This document shows positions 49,498-60,411 of a stretch of 64,000 nucleotides of DNA, one piece after another (the first letter of the stretch is position 1; every line of letters begins with the position of its first letter). A program made the position numbers and the translations under genes. Below the pieces are notes generated by a model. That model was not told the DNA's origin. It saw only the letters and a list, made by a program, of their open reading frames with translations, and ran no database searches. The DNA lies in the NCBI GenBank assembly GCA_029891385.1, contig CM057232.1, positions 69,093,824-69,157,823 on the forward strand. Direction: 5' to 3'. This DNA is from Erythroxylum novogranatense (taxonomy: Eukaryota; Streptophyta; Magnoliopsida; Malpighiales; Erythroxylaceae).

Positions 49498-50779
49498 GGG
49501 GTCGTTTGGTTCCATACATTTTTTTCGTGTTATTTTTTGTTTACATTTCTGTTTTTGATTTACTTTTTTTTCCTTAAAAAATCAAAAACCTGTTTGGTTG
49601 AGATCTATAATATAAAAACTGAAAATAAAAACCTGTTTGGTTGAGATTTCTAGTAAAAAATTGAAAACAAAAATATGTTTGATTTTATTATCATTTTTAT
49701 TTTTTAATTAAACTATTATGTGTAATAATTATAATCTAATCGTTATATTTTAAATTAATTAATTGTCATTTACTTTCATAAAATTATAATCATCATTCAT
49801 AAAAAACGATTATGGAGGAAGTATAAAATACCCATAAACATTTTAATAGTAGGATCACTTGTTTTCTGGTAACGGGCAAGTATAAAATACCCAGAAAAAT
49901 GGAGGAAGAGAAAGGCTGACGAGTGTTGACGTGAAAGTTGGAAGCTTTACAACGATTATGTTGGAAGATAGACAATGGTATCAGATAAAGGTGAAGAACA
50001 ATACGTGATAGTTGGGTTTTGGGATTTGCATTGATGGATCCATCCTGAAAAATAGAGCTTTATGTTCAAGGAAGGCTCTGTCCCTGTTCGCCCCTGTTTA
50101 CCATTCCACGTTCAACCATCATCAATCAAACCACTTCTACACCTAACCCACTCTCTGTCACTCTCTCGCTCTAGAAACAAAACCCTTTTCAGGTCTTTCT
50201 CTCTCAACACATTACGAACCAATCCCAAGGCCAATGGAGTTCACAGGAATGGAAAAGGTGGCAAAAGAAGAGATAGATGAAGACTACAGGCCCGAGCATG
50301 ACATAGGTGAGAGTAGCAGCTCGGTCTTAGCTTATCGTAAGCAACAGATTCAACACTAGCAAGATCTAAACTGAGAAGGGTTTTACCATTCAAACTCACG
50401 TGCACTATTAAACTGTAATACTGATAATAAACAGAGCATGCACTAATAGCCATATCTACGTACCGAAAGAGAAAACGAAAGAAAAAAATACAGATAATAT
50501 TAACACTAACCTGGAGTCAGTCGAAGAGGAGGATGCAAGTCGGCGCAAAGAGGAAAAAAATAATAGTTGAAGATGCAAGTTGGCGAGAAAAAGAAACGAA
50601 AACTGTTGTGAAATATTAGGGAAACGTTATTTTTTGGTTTCCTTAATATGGTTGTAGTTTTTTTATTTTTTAAAACACGACAACGCAATAATAAGAACCA
50701 AACATGTTTCAAAGTTAAGTTTTATTTTTAAGGAAAACCACAACCGAAAACTGAAAAAAAAACGCAAACAAACAGGTCC
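49498..50779. mobile_element. MITE-like insertion, possible gene capture
   Basis: Ends GGGGTCGTTTGGTT and, on the other strand, GGACCTGTTTGTTT form a weak inverted repeat flanked by TTA (49495-49497 and 50780-50782), suggesting PIF/Harbinger. Near the left end AAAACCTGTTTGGTTGAGAT occurs twice (about 49585 and 49627) as subterminal repeats. The middle holds what looks like a gene start: a CT-rich leader (about 50100-50230), ATG at 50234 opening MEFTGMEKVAKEEIDEDY, and a GTGAGAG donor near 50307. The source gene is not recognised. Confidence 0.6.
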
Positions 50780-51319
50780 TTAATAAATGGTTAATAAAAG
50801 ACCTTACTAGAATTTAATCTCTAGGTCATCAAATTTTCAATAGCTCTAATCCAATAATTTCTAAAATCATGTATCTAATTTTTCAGTGCCAAATGGACAT
50901 AAATTTTCAATACCAAAAATCAACCGGTTCGTCACTTGACGATTTTTCCGGTCAGGGAATTTTTTTCGAAAAATTCCGAAAAAATTTCTAATATTTTCCA
51001 AAAATATAAAACATATAACAATTCCCTCCAATTAAATTTTCAAGCCCATAAACTACATTTTCCAAAATAAAACCCCATTTAGGCAAAATTACCGGAAAAT
51101 GTCATCAATGCATGTACAGTCATTTTCATGTGCAATCTCACTATTTATGAATCAGATGTGCATGAACATTACAAAATAAATCCTAAACCCTCTTAATCCT
51201 TTGCCAAATTACTATTCTACCCTTCCCATCGGGGGTGAGATGTTACATTAAGCTTTTATCTGGAAAATATAGTGAAAGATCCTTCATTGGTATTTTTTTT
51301 TACAAGGGAAGACTACAAA

Positions 51320-54300
51320 ACTAATGTAACGCTCTTGGGAACATAGTGCCTAGCACATCGCGTCGAAGGATCTCCTGAACACCGAAAGGGGGCTCGTGAA
51401 GTAAAGAAAGCCCTAGGCTGCACACCCCTGCAAATCGGGTGAAATTTGTCCAGCGCCTTTGGTCGGCTTCTTCAACACGTCGTCCTTTGGACCGTCCACT
51501 CCATTTACAACAGTGGTGGATACTGTCACCAAAACGAAACCTCGGTCGATGAAGTCGATAAGGCGATAGAAGGTTAATGACCTCCAGCGAATCGACTTCG
51601 AGGACCACTCAACGATAGCCTAGCTCCCAGGCCAAAGTGAGCCCCCTATAACTCCGCTATTAACGACGAATTCTTAGCGAAATTGTGCGTGAATCCCCCT
51701 CACCATTCCCCACGGAAGTCCCAGATCAGACCCCCCGCGGAAGACTGGATGGAAGTGGGGTGCGAAGCGCCATCAGTGTTAACTTTCACCCAACCCGCCT
51801 CAGGCTTCGTCTACCCCACGCGGGTACCCACCTGTAATCCATGAACTGGGGAGACACACTTCTTCATCATCCTAGCTCTGGCAATCCAGCCCGCGTAGTC
51901 CATGATAATGTGGTACCCCGCCGTAGGCTAAACAAAAGTCGGGTCGAAGATGTTGTTGTTCCTCCATTTCTAGAGGAACCAGCAAGCGACCCCAAAGACA
52001 GTAGCTCACGCTTCCTGCTGCACCGGAGTATGCTTAGTGAGATTACACGTCAACCAAGTGTCCACCTCTTGCTGGAAAAAGGGCCCATCCACCCCCACCA
52101 GAGGGAAAAGACTCAAGAGAGCTTGGACCCGAGGACAGTCCCTGACCACATGAATCGTGATCTCCTCCTACCCACAGAAAGGGCAGCGATTATCGATGGC
52201 TAAATGGCGAATCACGCGCTATTGATTCGTTAGAAGACGTCGTTTAGCAACTAACCAAAGAAATGAGCGAATGTGCTGAGGGCCCTCCCATTTCCAAATA
52301 ATCTCCCACAATCGATGTCGGTTGACTGGGGAGAGACCCTCGATAACCGCATAAGCAGAAGCTATAGTAAACCCCTCGTGGGGGGAAGGACCCCACACCA
52401 AACTATCCTCCTCTTGACACCCGGTAATAGGGTCGAAGGTCGCTATCGCCAAGCAAACCATGGACGGAAGGTATTGTTGAAACTCATGTCACATCCAACC
52501 GCCCCCGACCGCCTGGAGGTCTACGATCGAAACCAAACGAAGCCGATCTGGGATTGGAGCGGAGGCCACTTGGATAAGAGGACCCCAACTAGCCAACCAG
52601 TGATCCATCCAGAATAACACTCTCCTCCCATTCCCGAGATGCTAGTTGAGTCCTTGTCAGACCCATTGCCAGGAAGTCGAGATCCCTTTCCAAACGAAGG
52701 ACGCTCCTGGCCTAGAGAGCGTCAAAGGAATGTGGGTGGTATCCAGACGATATTTAGCCTGAAGGACCTGAACCTAAAGGGCTGTAAGGGTTCGTGAGCA
52801 GGCCCTAACCCAATTTGGCCAGAAACGCGTCGTTCATAGAACGGATTCATTTGAGGCCCAACCCCCTTCCGATTTAGGCGTACACACCGACTCCCAGTTA
52901 ACCAGGTGAACCTTTCATTGAGCATGGGAGGAACCCCAGATGAAGTTACGCATGATTTGTTCCAGATCGTCGCACAATCGGTTCAGAAGCCGAACCGTTT
53001 GCATGGTAAACATGGGCAGCGCTGACAGGATGGCCTGAGTCAAAGTAACCTTGCCTGCTAACGAAAGAAGACGGGCTCGCCACCCTGCTAATTTCTATTA
53101 AGCATTATCCAGGATATACTGATAGGTGCGTCTGGACGTCCGCTTGTGAAACAGAGGAACTCCCAAATACCGTCCCAGGTTAGACGTGCGCAAGATCTGA
53201 AGCCACTGGCTTAGGCGTTGTGCAGTCTCCCGAGAAACGTTCTTAGAGAAGAAGATCCGAGTTTTAGCTTTGTTCACTTGCTACCCGGAAGCAGAACAAA
53301 ATGAGTCCAATGTGTTAGCAATAATCTGAATTTGACGGTCCTCAGCTTCCGCAAAGAGCACCAGGTCATCTGTAAAGAACAAATGGGAGAGTGGAGAGCC
53401 CATATGTCCCAACTTAATCAGCTTCCAAGCCCCCCGGGTCACCTCCGTCGTAATGAGGTGACCCAGTCTCTCCATACAGAGGACAAACAAATAAGGTGAG
53501 AGGGGGTCCCCCTGCCTAATGCCCTACGAAGGCCTGAACGAGTCGGAAGCTGTACCTTGTCACACTACTCGAAGAGAAGTAGACGTCACACAGTGCATAA
53601 CGACCCGAATGAAAGTAACCGGAAGGCCAATATCCTCCAACGTCTCCTGAATAAACGGCCACCTAAAGCGATCATAGGCTTTCTCCAAATCCATTTTAAT
53701 GGTCAGGTAGCCGGTTTTACTCGACTTCCTCCTCATCGAGTGGATCACCTCCTGGGCTATAATAATATTATCCGTGATATGACGGCCCGGGATAAAACTA
53801 CATTGGGTCGTCGCTGATAAATGGGACATGTGGACTTTAAGGCGATGCACCAGCACTTTCGAAATGATCTTATACAACACATTGCACAAGCTGATCGACA
53901 GAAATTGGGAGACTTGAGTCGGGGAGGAGATTTTCGGAATGAGAACTAGAAGCGTGTTATTCAGATCAGGGTCCCAGAAATCCTGGTGGAAGATTTTTTG
54001 AACGAATTCCACAACAACGGGCCCAACTGTCCCACATTGAATTTGATAGAATCGAGCATTAAACCCATCTACTCCAGGGGCTTTGGTAGGATTCATCACA
54101 AAAACAGCTCTAGTAACCTCCTCAGCCTGAATAGGGAGATTGAGCTCCCGAACTTGGGTCTCCGAAATGGGGGGAAAGGCCCCAATGATGGGAAACCGAG
54201 CGGTAGGCCCGACGTCCAGACTATACAGTCTGACAAAATAGTCACGAACCAAAGTACGCAGTTGGGCCTGATCAGAAACCCTATTACCATCAACATCTTA

Positions 54301-55410
54301 GAGAGGCTCGATATTCAACTTCCATCGTTTGGCCAGGGTGACCGTGTGATAATATTTGGTATTTATGTCCCCTTTGGAAATCCATTCGCACCTAGCTTGC
54401 TGGTGCCAGAACAGCTCCTCCTCGCATAGGACCTGGAGTAACTCCTTACTGAGTTTGTCTTCCAAATCCATAAGCGAGGCTGAGGCACCGGTCGACATAG
54501 CTCGCTGAATCCCTCCCAACTGGGCCATAAGGTGCTTCTTCCTGTAGAAAATGTTCCCAAACTCTTGTCGGTTCCAACGCTGGAGTTGACCAAAAAGCTG
54601 GGCTAAGGATTGGCTTAGTGACTTCCCCAACGGGTTCCATGACTCCGTGACCACTGCCGGAAAACTCGAGTGGGTGAGCCAAGCATTCCGGAAATGAAAC
54701 GGCAAATCACCTTGTAATCTCGCCTGGGCCGGGAGGAAATGAATCAGCATAAGACGATGGTCAGACCCTAGGAAAGGAAGATGTTGATTTACTGTCTGAG
54801 GGAAGTGCTGAATCCAGGATGTCGACCCAAACACCCTATCGAGGCGAGCTTTGACCTGCCCCCTTCTCCAAGTAAATTTAGACCCTACGTATCCGAGGTC
54901 ATGTATCCCATAATGATGGACCCAATCTCGGAACCTCCTATTCACAACCGGGGCTGAGATAGATCCTCCACTTTTGTCCGAGGTATCCAGCTTAGCATTA
55001 AAATCGCCCCCCACTATTCACGACCTAAAGTTAGAGTTACCAAGCTAAGTGAGGGCGGCCCAAAGGCTGGACTGGGAGGACACTTGCGGGCTAGCATACA
55101 CGACGGTAAGGTTAAAAGAATGAGACCGCCACTTAATGGTAGAATGCAAGAATTGCCTATGAGCAATAACGACCGAAAGATCGAAGGCCTCGTTTCAAAG
55201 GAGCCAAATGCCTCCGGAGAAGCCTTCCACTTCGACTCTAAAGGAGTAATCATACCCCAGGGTATGAATAACATCTTGGGCCCGAACACCACTAATACGG
55301 GTTTCCAGCAAAGCGAGCACGCTCAGTTTATAACTTCGAATATAGTTGCGTAAGACGGTCTGAAAATTAGACCCGCCTACGCCTTGACAATTCCAGATTA
55401 ATAAAGACAT
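51320..55410 (-). pseudogene. LINE ORF2: endonuclease, reverse transcriptase, RNase H
   Basis: Starts at 55410 (MSLLIWNCQG), the AP-type endonuclease N-terminus, with LLETRISG next. GGDFNAKL (about 55010) and SDHRLML (about 54745) are further catalytic motifs. RT covers about 54130-53280: TKAPGVDGFN, FIPGRHITDN, MDLEKAYDR, and FTDD (53365-53376) where FADD is usual. A zf-RVT segment lies at 52219-52461, and RNase H is traced by VNTDGA (about 51770) and LEVDSLEV (about 51590). In-frame stops include positions near 55195, 55047, 55019, 54298 and 53560, all in one frame; at least one shift follows near 52870. Confidence 0.88.
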
Positions 55411-55756
55411 AACTATGGATCAATAACTTACCTCTGGTCCTCTACCGGGCTCTCAGCAGGAACCTCCTCGGGCTCCCCGAAAATAGGGTCTTGATCCTCA
55501 GACAAAGTCGGGCATGGGCCCTAAGATTCCGCCTGGCCCTCCAAGTCCATTGCTATATCAGGAGGGTCAGTAGGGGGAAGGGTCGGGATGACAAGATCTA
55601 TCCCAAGATCCTCCAATCCATCCATCCCCTGGGGACCTTCAGTGATGGCCTGAATTTGATTCGCGATAAGTTGGGCGTCACAAATCATTTCATAGTGGGT
55701 CGGGATGGTGACTACCAAGTTTCGGTCAGCGACAGTGGGTTTAAGGCAAATTGCGG

Positions 55757-56671
55757 TGTAACATCCCGTCCCCATATTAAGTGTTGTGACCCGCCATTAC
55801 ATGAATGCATGAAACATAATGACAGTTGTGACCAGAGTAGCCACCGATCAGAGCTACAAGCTCAACGTGTGAAAAAGAGCCTCGAGCTCAAAAGTGATTC
55901 AGAGGCTCAGGCTCAAGGTTTAATGAGCCCTATATAGGAAAGTTATAAATGAGCCCTCTATGAGACAATTATCAATGAGCCCAGTATCCAAAGGATACGG
56001 GATAGTTTAGACACTTGGTCACAACAAAGTAACAATCAAAAAGAGAGTCTCATATGCACTGCATATTTATGATCTGAATGATTTCTGAATTCAATATGTG
56101 TTGAATGTAATATGTGAAATGAATGATTAAGTGTATGTGATTCATTATGATTGTAAATGACCTGATGCGGATTATTGTATGTGTTATGTGATGAGTGAGC
56201 CATCGATGATGGTTACTCATTGAGTTCGCAAAACTCACCCAAAATTTGCAAATATTTTTCAGGATTTGAAGAATACCCCGTTAGGCCAACGGGAGTATCT
56301 ATTCAGCATTCAAGTGAAGGATAGAGGTCGGGATCAGTTCGCGTCTGCATTGCATGTCTATTTTTTGTATTAAATTGTTCATTCCAAAATTTCCGTATGA
56401 ATTGTATTTTGAAATGACTCAAGTGTTTGTATTTTGTGAAAGGGTCAAATGGCCATATGAGAATTTTGTAAATGGCCTTGTATGATTGAAAAGGGCTTAT
56501 GGCCTATTGAATTATTTGACTTCCGCATGTGTGTCTGTAAAGAGGAATATATATATATATATATATATTGAACTTTGATTGATCGAGTGCTTAGCACACC
56601 ACCCTCGCGAGACGCGATCTCGGATATCACCATCGATATTGGGTTCGGGTCTTGGGAAGTGGGGTGCTACA
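55757..56671 (+). mobile_element. Short solo LTR (915 bp) inside LINE ORF1
   Basis: TGTAACATCCCG to GGGGTGCTACA, flanked by TGCGG (55752-55756) and TGCGA (56672-56676), a 4 of 5 match. Its right half aligns with the end of the LARD-like LTR: GAGTTCGCAAAACTCACCC, TTTTTCAGG, AGAGGTCGGGATC, GATATCACC. It has no coding region. It also contains an AT microsatellite at about 56547-56570. It belongs to the same LTR superfamily as families B and C, only much shorter. Confidence 0.83.
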
Positions 56672-56816
56672 TGCGAAACTCGGGACTGAATCTTTGGCCG
56701 GGGCCACACTAGTCTGGCCCTGGTCCTCCCACAGCAGTGGTGCTACATGTGGAACTCGGGACTGAATCTTTGGCCGGGGCCACACTAGTCTGGCCCTGGT
56801 CCTCCCACGGCAGTGG
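56665..56816. repeat. 76-bp tandem duplication at the LTR/LINE junction
   Basis: Units 56665-56740 and 56741-56816 differ at only a few bases. Each begins TGCTACATG; in the first unit the TGCTACA is the last 7 bp of the solo LTR. The length is not a multiple of three, so the LINE ORF1 frame changes across it. Confidence 0.85.
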
Positions 56817-58093
56817 TGGTGCTGAGGTAGCATTTCCTTTAGTGCCCCGAGCAGAGCGTCGGGTCCGCCTGGTGGGTTGGGAAGCTCCAGGCTGCGTAGG
56901 GGTTCTCCCGGTTCCATGGAAACTAAACACCTTAAGCTTCTGTCCCAATCCACTGGCCACACTTGCAATTTGGTTAGTGATATTCGTTGGTGTCATATCT
57001 GCTACAGTATCTTCATTTAATAACGTCGCATAACATGATCCTCCAGTAGATTGCGCCACCTGAGTCGTCCCAGCCTGTCCCTGTCCCTATCCATTCGTTG
57101 GGTGTGGGCGTCGCCTCTGGACATGCGTCCACGGCCCATAGCCGTTGGAGGCCGTTGGGTTCTGCTCTCCTCCTGACGCGCCCTCGAAGTCCCTTAGCTC
57201 AGCCCCGGCGGTGCCTGCTGTGTCTACTCGGGCCGTTGAAAGACCATGCGTCGTGGGAGGAACGGTCTTAGAGCAGGCGTTAGATGGGTGTCCGAGAACG
57301 CCACATCGAACACAGACCTGTGGAAGACCCTCGTAGGAAATGAGAAGGGTGTCGCCATCCAACTCGACGCTCGGCATGAGAGGGCGGAGCAGATCTATTT
57401 CCACGGTTGATGAGCAGCGTCTCCTCATCCAGTCTAATAGTAGATCCGACCAAATCACCCACCACAGAGAGGATTTCAGGGTGGTAATGTGAAATCGGTA
57501 AGTTGGGTATTCGAATCCACACTATAGTTTGGGAAATCGTGGCTTGAGACGGTCGAAAGGACGGGCTCCACCTCTGAACGGCAACCACCTGGCCGAACAC
57601 CACCCACGGCCCCTCGGTAAGCACCTTGAAATAGTCACCTTCCTCTTGAAATTTAGCCAAATAAAACTCGTTGTCCAGGTCCACCATCTTCAGCCTGCCC
57701 TTCAACTTCCACAGTGTCTTCAACCGGTGGCTAAGAACAGAGAACCCCACCCTTCTGCCCCAGCACTTTCAGGACGACCGCCCTCTCCCACTGTTTGTCT
57801 AGCTTGGTTCGAAAGCTTTGGGAGAGAGTAATGCTGCCTCCTTGAGTCCCAACGACGGGGGTGATGTCACCCTCTTCGATAACAACGGGGCCCTCGTCTG
57901 ACCAACCCTGGGCCTTCCCTTCATCGCCCGCTGCATGACTCCTTGTAACGGCAGCAATGTAGGACAGTTTGGGCTGGGGAGGGGCTTCCTCACGTTTGCG
58001 TGTCCTGCCCTTCTTTACCAAATGACCCTCCAGGTCTAAGGACTCTGGTTCTGCCAGATTCAAGCTGAATGGTGCGTTGCCGTTTGGATCCAT

Positions 58094-60411
58094 GAGTTGG
58101 CAACCTTCTGCGTTGTTCTTCGACGTGAATATACCAGCAAAACAAGGAAGGCTCGTCGGGGGTGGTGTCCCGATTAGCCCCTCTGATGCTCAAGTAAGTT
58201 TTTTTGTGAAGATGAGGATGATCAAAGCAGAGAGAGAACTAGGTTTTTGATTGTCTACCTCTGTCATGGGAGAATAATACCTTATATACGAAGTAGTAGC
58301 CAGGTTTAGGTTTTTTACGTATCTGCATGGGGGACTTCCTTCTGCTAATGAGCCATGAATGTGTGGATCAAACCCGGATTAAACGATGAGTATGAGACTG
58401 ACCGATTGGCCTGCGTAATTAGGCTCGGGCCCAAATATAGCCGACTCGACCATAAGCCCCCCTACTACTCGAGTCTGAGCGAAGAGAAGGGTCGAGGGAG
58501 TATGTTGGGACGTTGTTGCTCGTCTGTTGCTTCATAGCTCGTCATGTGGTCGAGCGGGCAGTAATTGGCCTTGTAGCTCGTTCATGGGACAGCTCAGGCA
58601 GTTTCAACTGGTCGGATGATTCAACCGGTCGAATACCGACCTGTTGCACCTAACTGCTCGTATTGATATTAGTTGGCTGGGGGGCCTTGACTGATCGGTC
58701 TCGACGACTATTGCGTGACAGCTTGCGCCAAGAGCAGGTCGGGTAGTCATCATTGGCTGACGCTCGGGTTTGCCTAAAGCATTTATTGTTTGACGGCGCA
58801 TGCTCCCTGACAACTGTTCAGAATCTGAAGCGTATCATCCTTGTAACCGTTGTGCAGCTGTCCCGTGCGTCCTTTCAACTGTTCGCGCCCTTCCGGATTT
58901 CAATTAACCCTAATTTGTCTCCGTTCAAATCGAGCCGCGTGTCCAAGAGTGGCTCGGATTCATGAATGTGTAGATCAAGCCCGGATTAAACGATGAGTAT
59001 GGGACTGACCGATTGGCCTGCGTAATTGGGCTCGGGCCCAAATATAGCCGACCCGACCATAAGCCCCCCTACTACTCGATTCTGAGCGAAGAGAAGAGTC
59101 GAGGGAGTATGTTGGGACGTTGTTGCTCGTCTGTTGCTTCATAGCTCGGCGGATAGCTTCGTCATGTGGTCGGCGGGCGATGAATGGCCTTATGGCTCGT
59201 TCATGGGACAGCTCGGGCAGTTTCAACTGGTCGGATGATTCAACCGGTCGGATACCGACCTGTTGTGCCTAACTGCTCGTATTGATATTAGTTGGCTGGG
59301 GGCCCTTGACTGATCGGTCTCGACGACTATTGCGTGACAGCTTGCGCCAAAAGCAGGTCGGGTAGTCATCATTGGCTGACGCTCGGGTTTGCCTAAAGCA
59401 TTTATTGTTTGACGGCGCGTGCTCCCTGACAACTGTTCAGAATCTGAAGCGTATCATCCTTGTAACCGTTGTGCAGCTGTCCCGTGCGTCCTTTCAACTG
59501 TTCGCGCCCTTCCGGATTTCAATTAACCCTAATTTGTCTCCGTTCAGATCGAGCGCGTGTCGAAGTGGCTCGGTTCATGAATGTAGATCAAGCCGGATTA
59601 AGCGATGAGTATGGGGTGACCGATTGGCTGCGTAATTGGGCTCGGGCCCAAATATAGCCGACGAACCATAAGCCCTTACTACTCGAAGTGCGGCGAAGAG
59701 AAGGTCGTCAAAGGAGTATGTTGGGGCGTTGTTGCTCGTCTGTTGCTTCATGGCTCGAAAGCGGGATAGCTCGTCATGTGGTTGGCGGGCGATGGTGGCC
59801 TTGTGGCTCGTTCATGGGACGGCTTCGGGCGGTTTCAAGCGGTCGGATGATTCAACCGATCGGATCTGACTGTTGTACCCTAACTCTTCGTATTGATATT
59901 AGTTGGTGGGGGCCTTGGTGATCGGTCTCGGCGACTATTGCGTGACGACTTGCGCGAAGCGGTCGGGTAGTCATCATTAGTTGGCCTTTCGGGTTTGCCT
60001 AAAGCATTTATTGTTTGACGGCGCGTGCTCACGACAACCGCTCGTAATCTGAGCGTATCATCCTTATAACCGTTGTGCGGTTGTCTCGTCGTCCTTTCAT
60101 TTATTAAGCCCCTTCCGGTTTCAATTAACCTAATTTGTCTCGTTCGGATCGGTAGCGTGTCGAGGTGGCTCGGATTCTCTCAGCGTCAAGTTTCTGTTTG
60201 GTGCCAATCAAACGCTTTCCTATAAATGTTAAGGAATTCGACGAGACGGTTTGCTTTCTTCGCTCATTTCATTCTTGCTACCCCTTGCTTTCCTCTGCTC
60301 TTTCTTATTCTCATTCCGGAAGTTGTCTTGGCGTTGCTCAAATTTCCGATTCCTTCCATTAAATAAGTCGACCCTTCCCTCATTCTCCTCTTCTAAATTC
60401 CTCTTGAAAGC
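58094..60411 (-). repeat. Tat/Ogre-type LTR (minus strand) with repeats
   Basis: On the minus strand a TATA box TATATAAGG (about 58287-58295) is followed by a CT-rich leader and the block CTTGAGCATCAGAGGGG...CACGTCG, which I recall as typical R-U5 sequence of Tat-lineage LTRs. Upstream of the TATA box lie three 0.6-kb tandem units. The exact LTR ends are not resolved: the 58094 side abuts LINE ORF1 and the 60411 side runs into the leader of the antisense ORF. Confidence 0.62.
58354..60176. repeat. Three 0.6-kb tandem repeats in Tat LTR U3
   Basis: Units begin CATGAATGT at 58354, 58961 and 59576 (607, 615 and about 601 bp) and share sequence throughout, such as GCCTAAAGCATTTATTGTTT and CTAATTTGTCTC. 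Units 1 and 2 are closest. Unit 3 carries many short deletions, mostly at CG or CNG sites. Confidence 0.9.

Larger units (their letters stand above)
33533..51247 (-). mobile_element. Old solo LTR (family C), split by two later insertions
   Basis: Perfect 5-bp duplication TTAAG at 33528-33532 and 51248-51252. The plus strand begins TGTAACATCCC and ends GATGTTACA. Its minus-strand reading aligns with the LTR of the LARD-like element (common start TGTAACATC.CACCCCC, AATAGTAA, TTCATGCA, TTCCGGTAATT), so it belongs to a diverged sister family. Removing 36951-49237 and 49498-50782 leaves about 4.1 kb. It has no coding region, so it arose by LTR-LTR recombination. Confidence 0.87.
51293..58093 (-). 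mobile_element. L1-type LINE, decayed, interrupted by a solo LTR
   Basis: Minus-strand order: ORF1 with DUF4283 and zinc knuckle, then ORF2 with endonuclease, reverse transcriptase, zf-RVT and RNase H, then an A-tail (T-run 51293-51301 on the plus strand). This is the standard plant L1 layout. No matching target duplications were found; the presumed 3' one would lie just before 51293. The 5' end is unclear because Tat-type LTR sequence begins at or near 58094. Frame is mostly kept in ORF2 and stops dominate, so decay is largely by point mutation. Confidence 0.87.
55521..58093 (-). pseudogene. LINE ORF1: DUF4283 and zinc-knuckle RNA-binding protein
   Basis: Nucleic-acid-binding ORF1 of plant L1 elements. 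N-terminal part 57731-58093 (MDPNGNAPFS...). A DUF4283 domain follows at about 57450-57750 after a frameshift (DNEFYLAKF, GPWVVFGQ, WIRIPNLP). A CCHC knuckle (VCVRCGVLGHPSNAC) is at about 57290-57340 after a second shift. A Pro/Thr-rich tail is cut by the solo LTR at 55757-56671 and probably continues at 55521-55756. Whether 58093 is the native start is uncertain, because LTR sequence abuts it. Confidence 0.82.

Noticed and set aside
55084..55353. Plus-strand frames across the LINE (also 53557-54429 and 57145-57831)
   Set aside because: Shadows of the minus-strand LINE ORFs, which carry the recognisable motifs.
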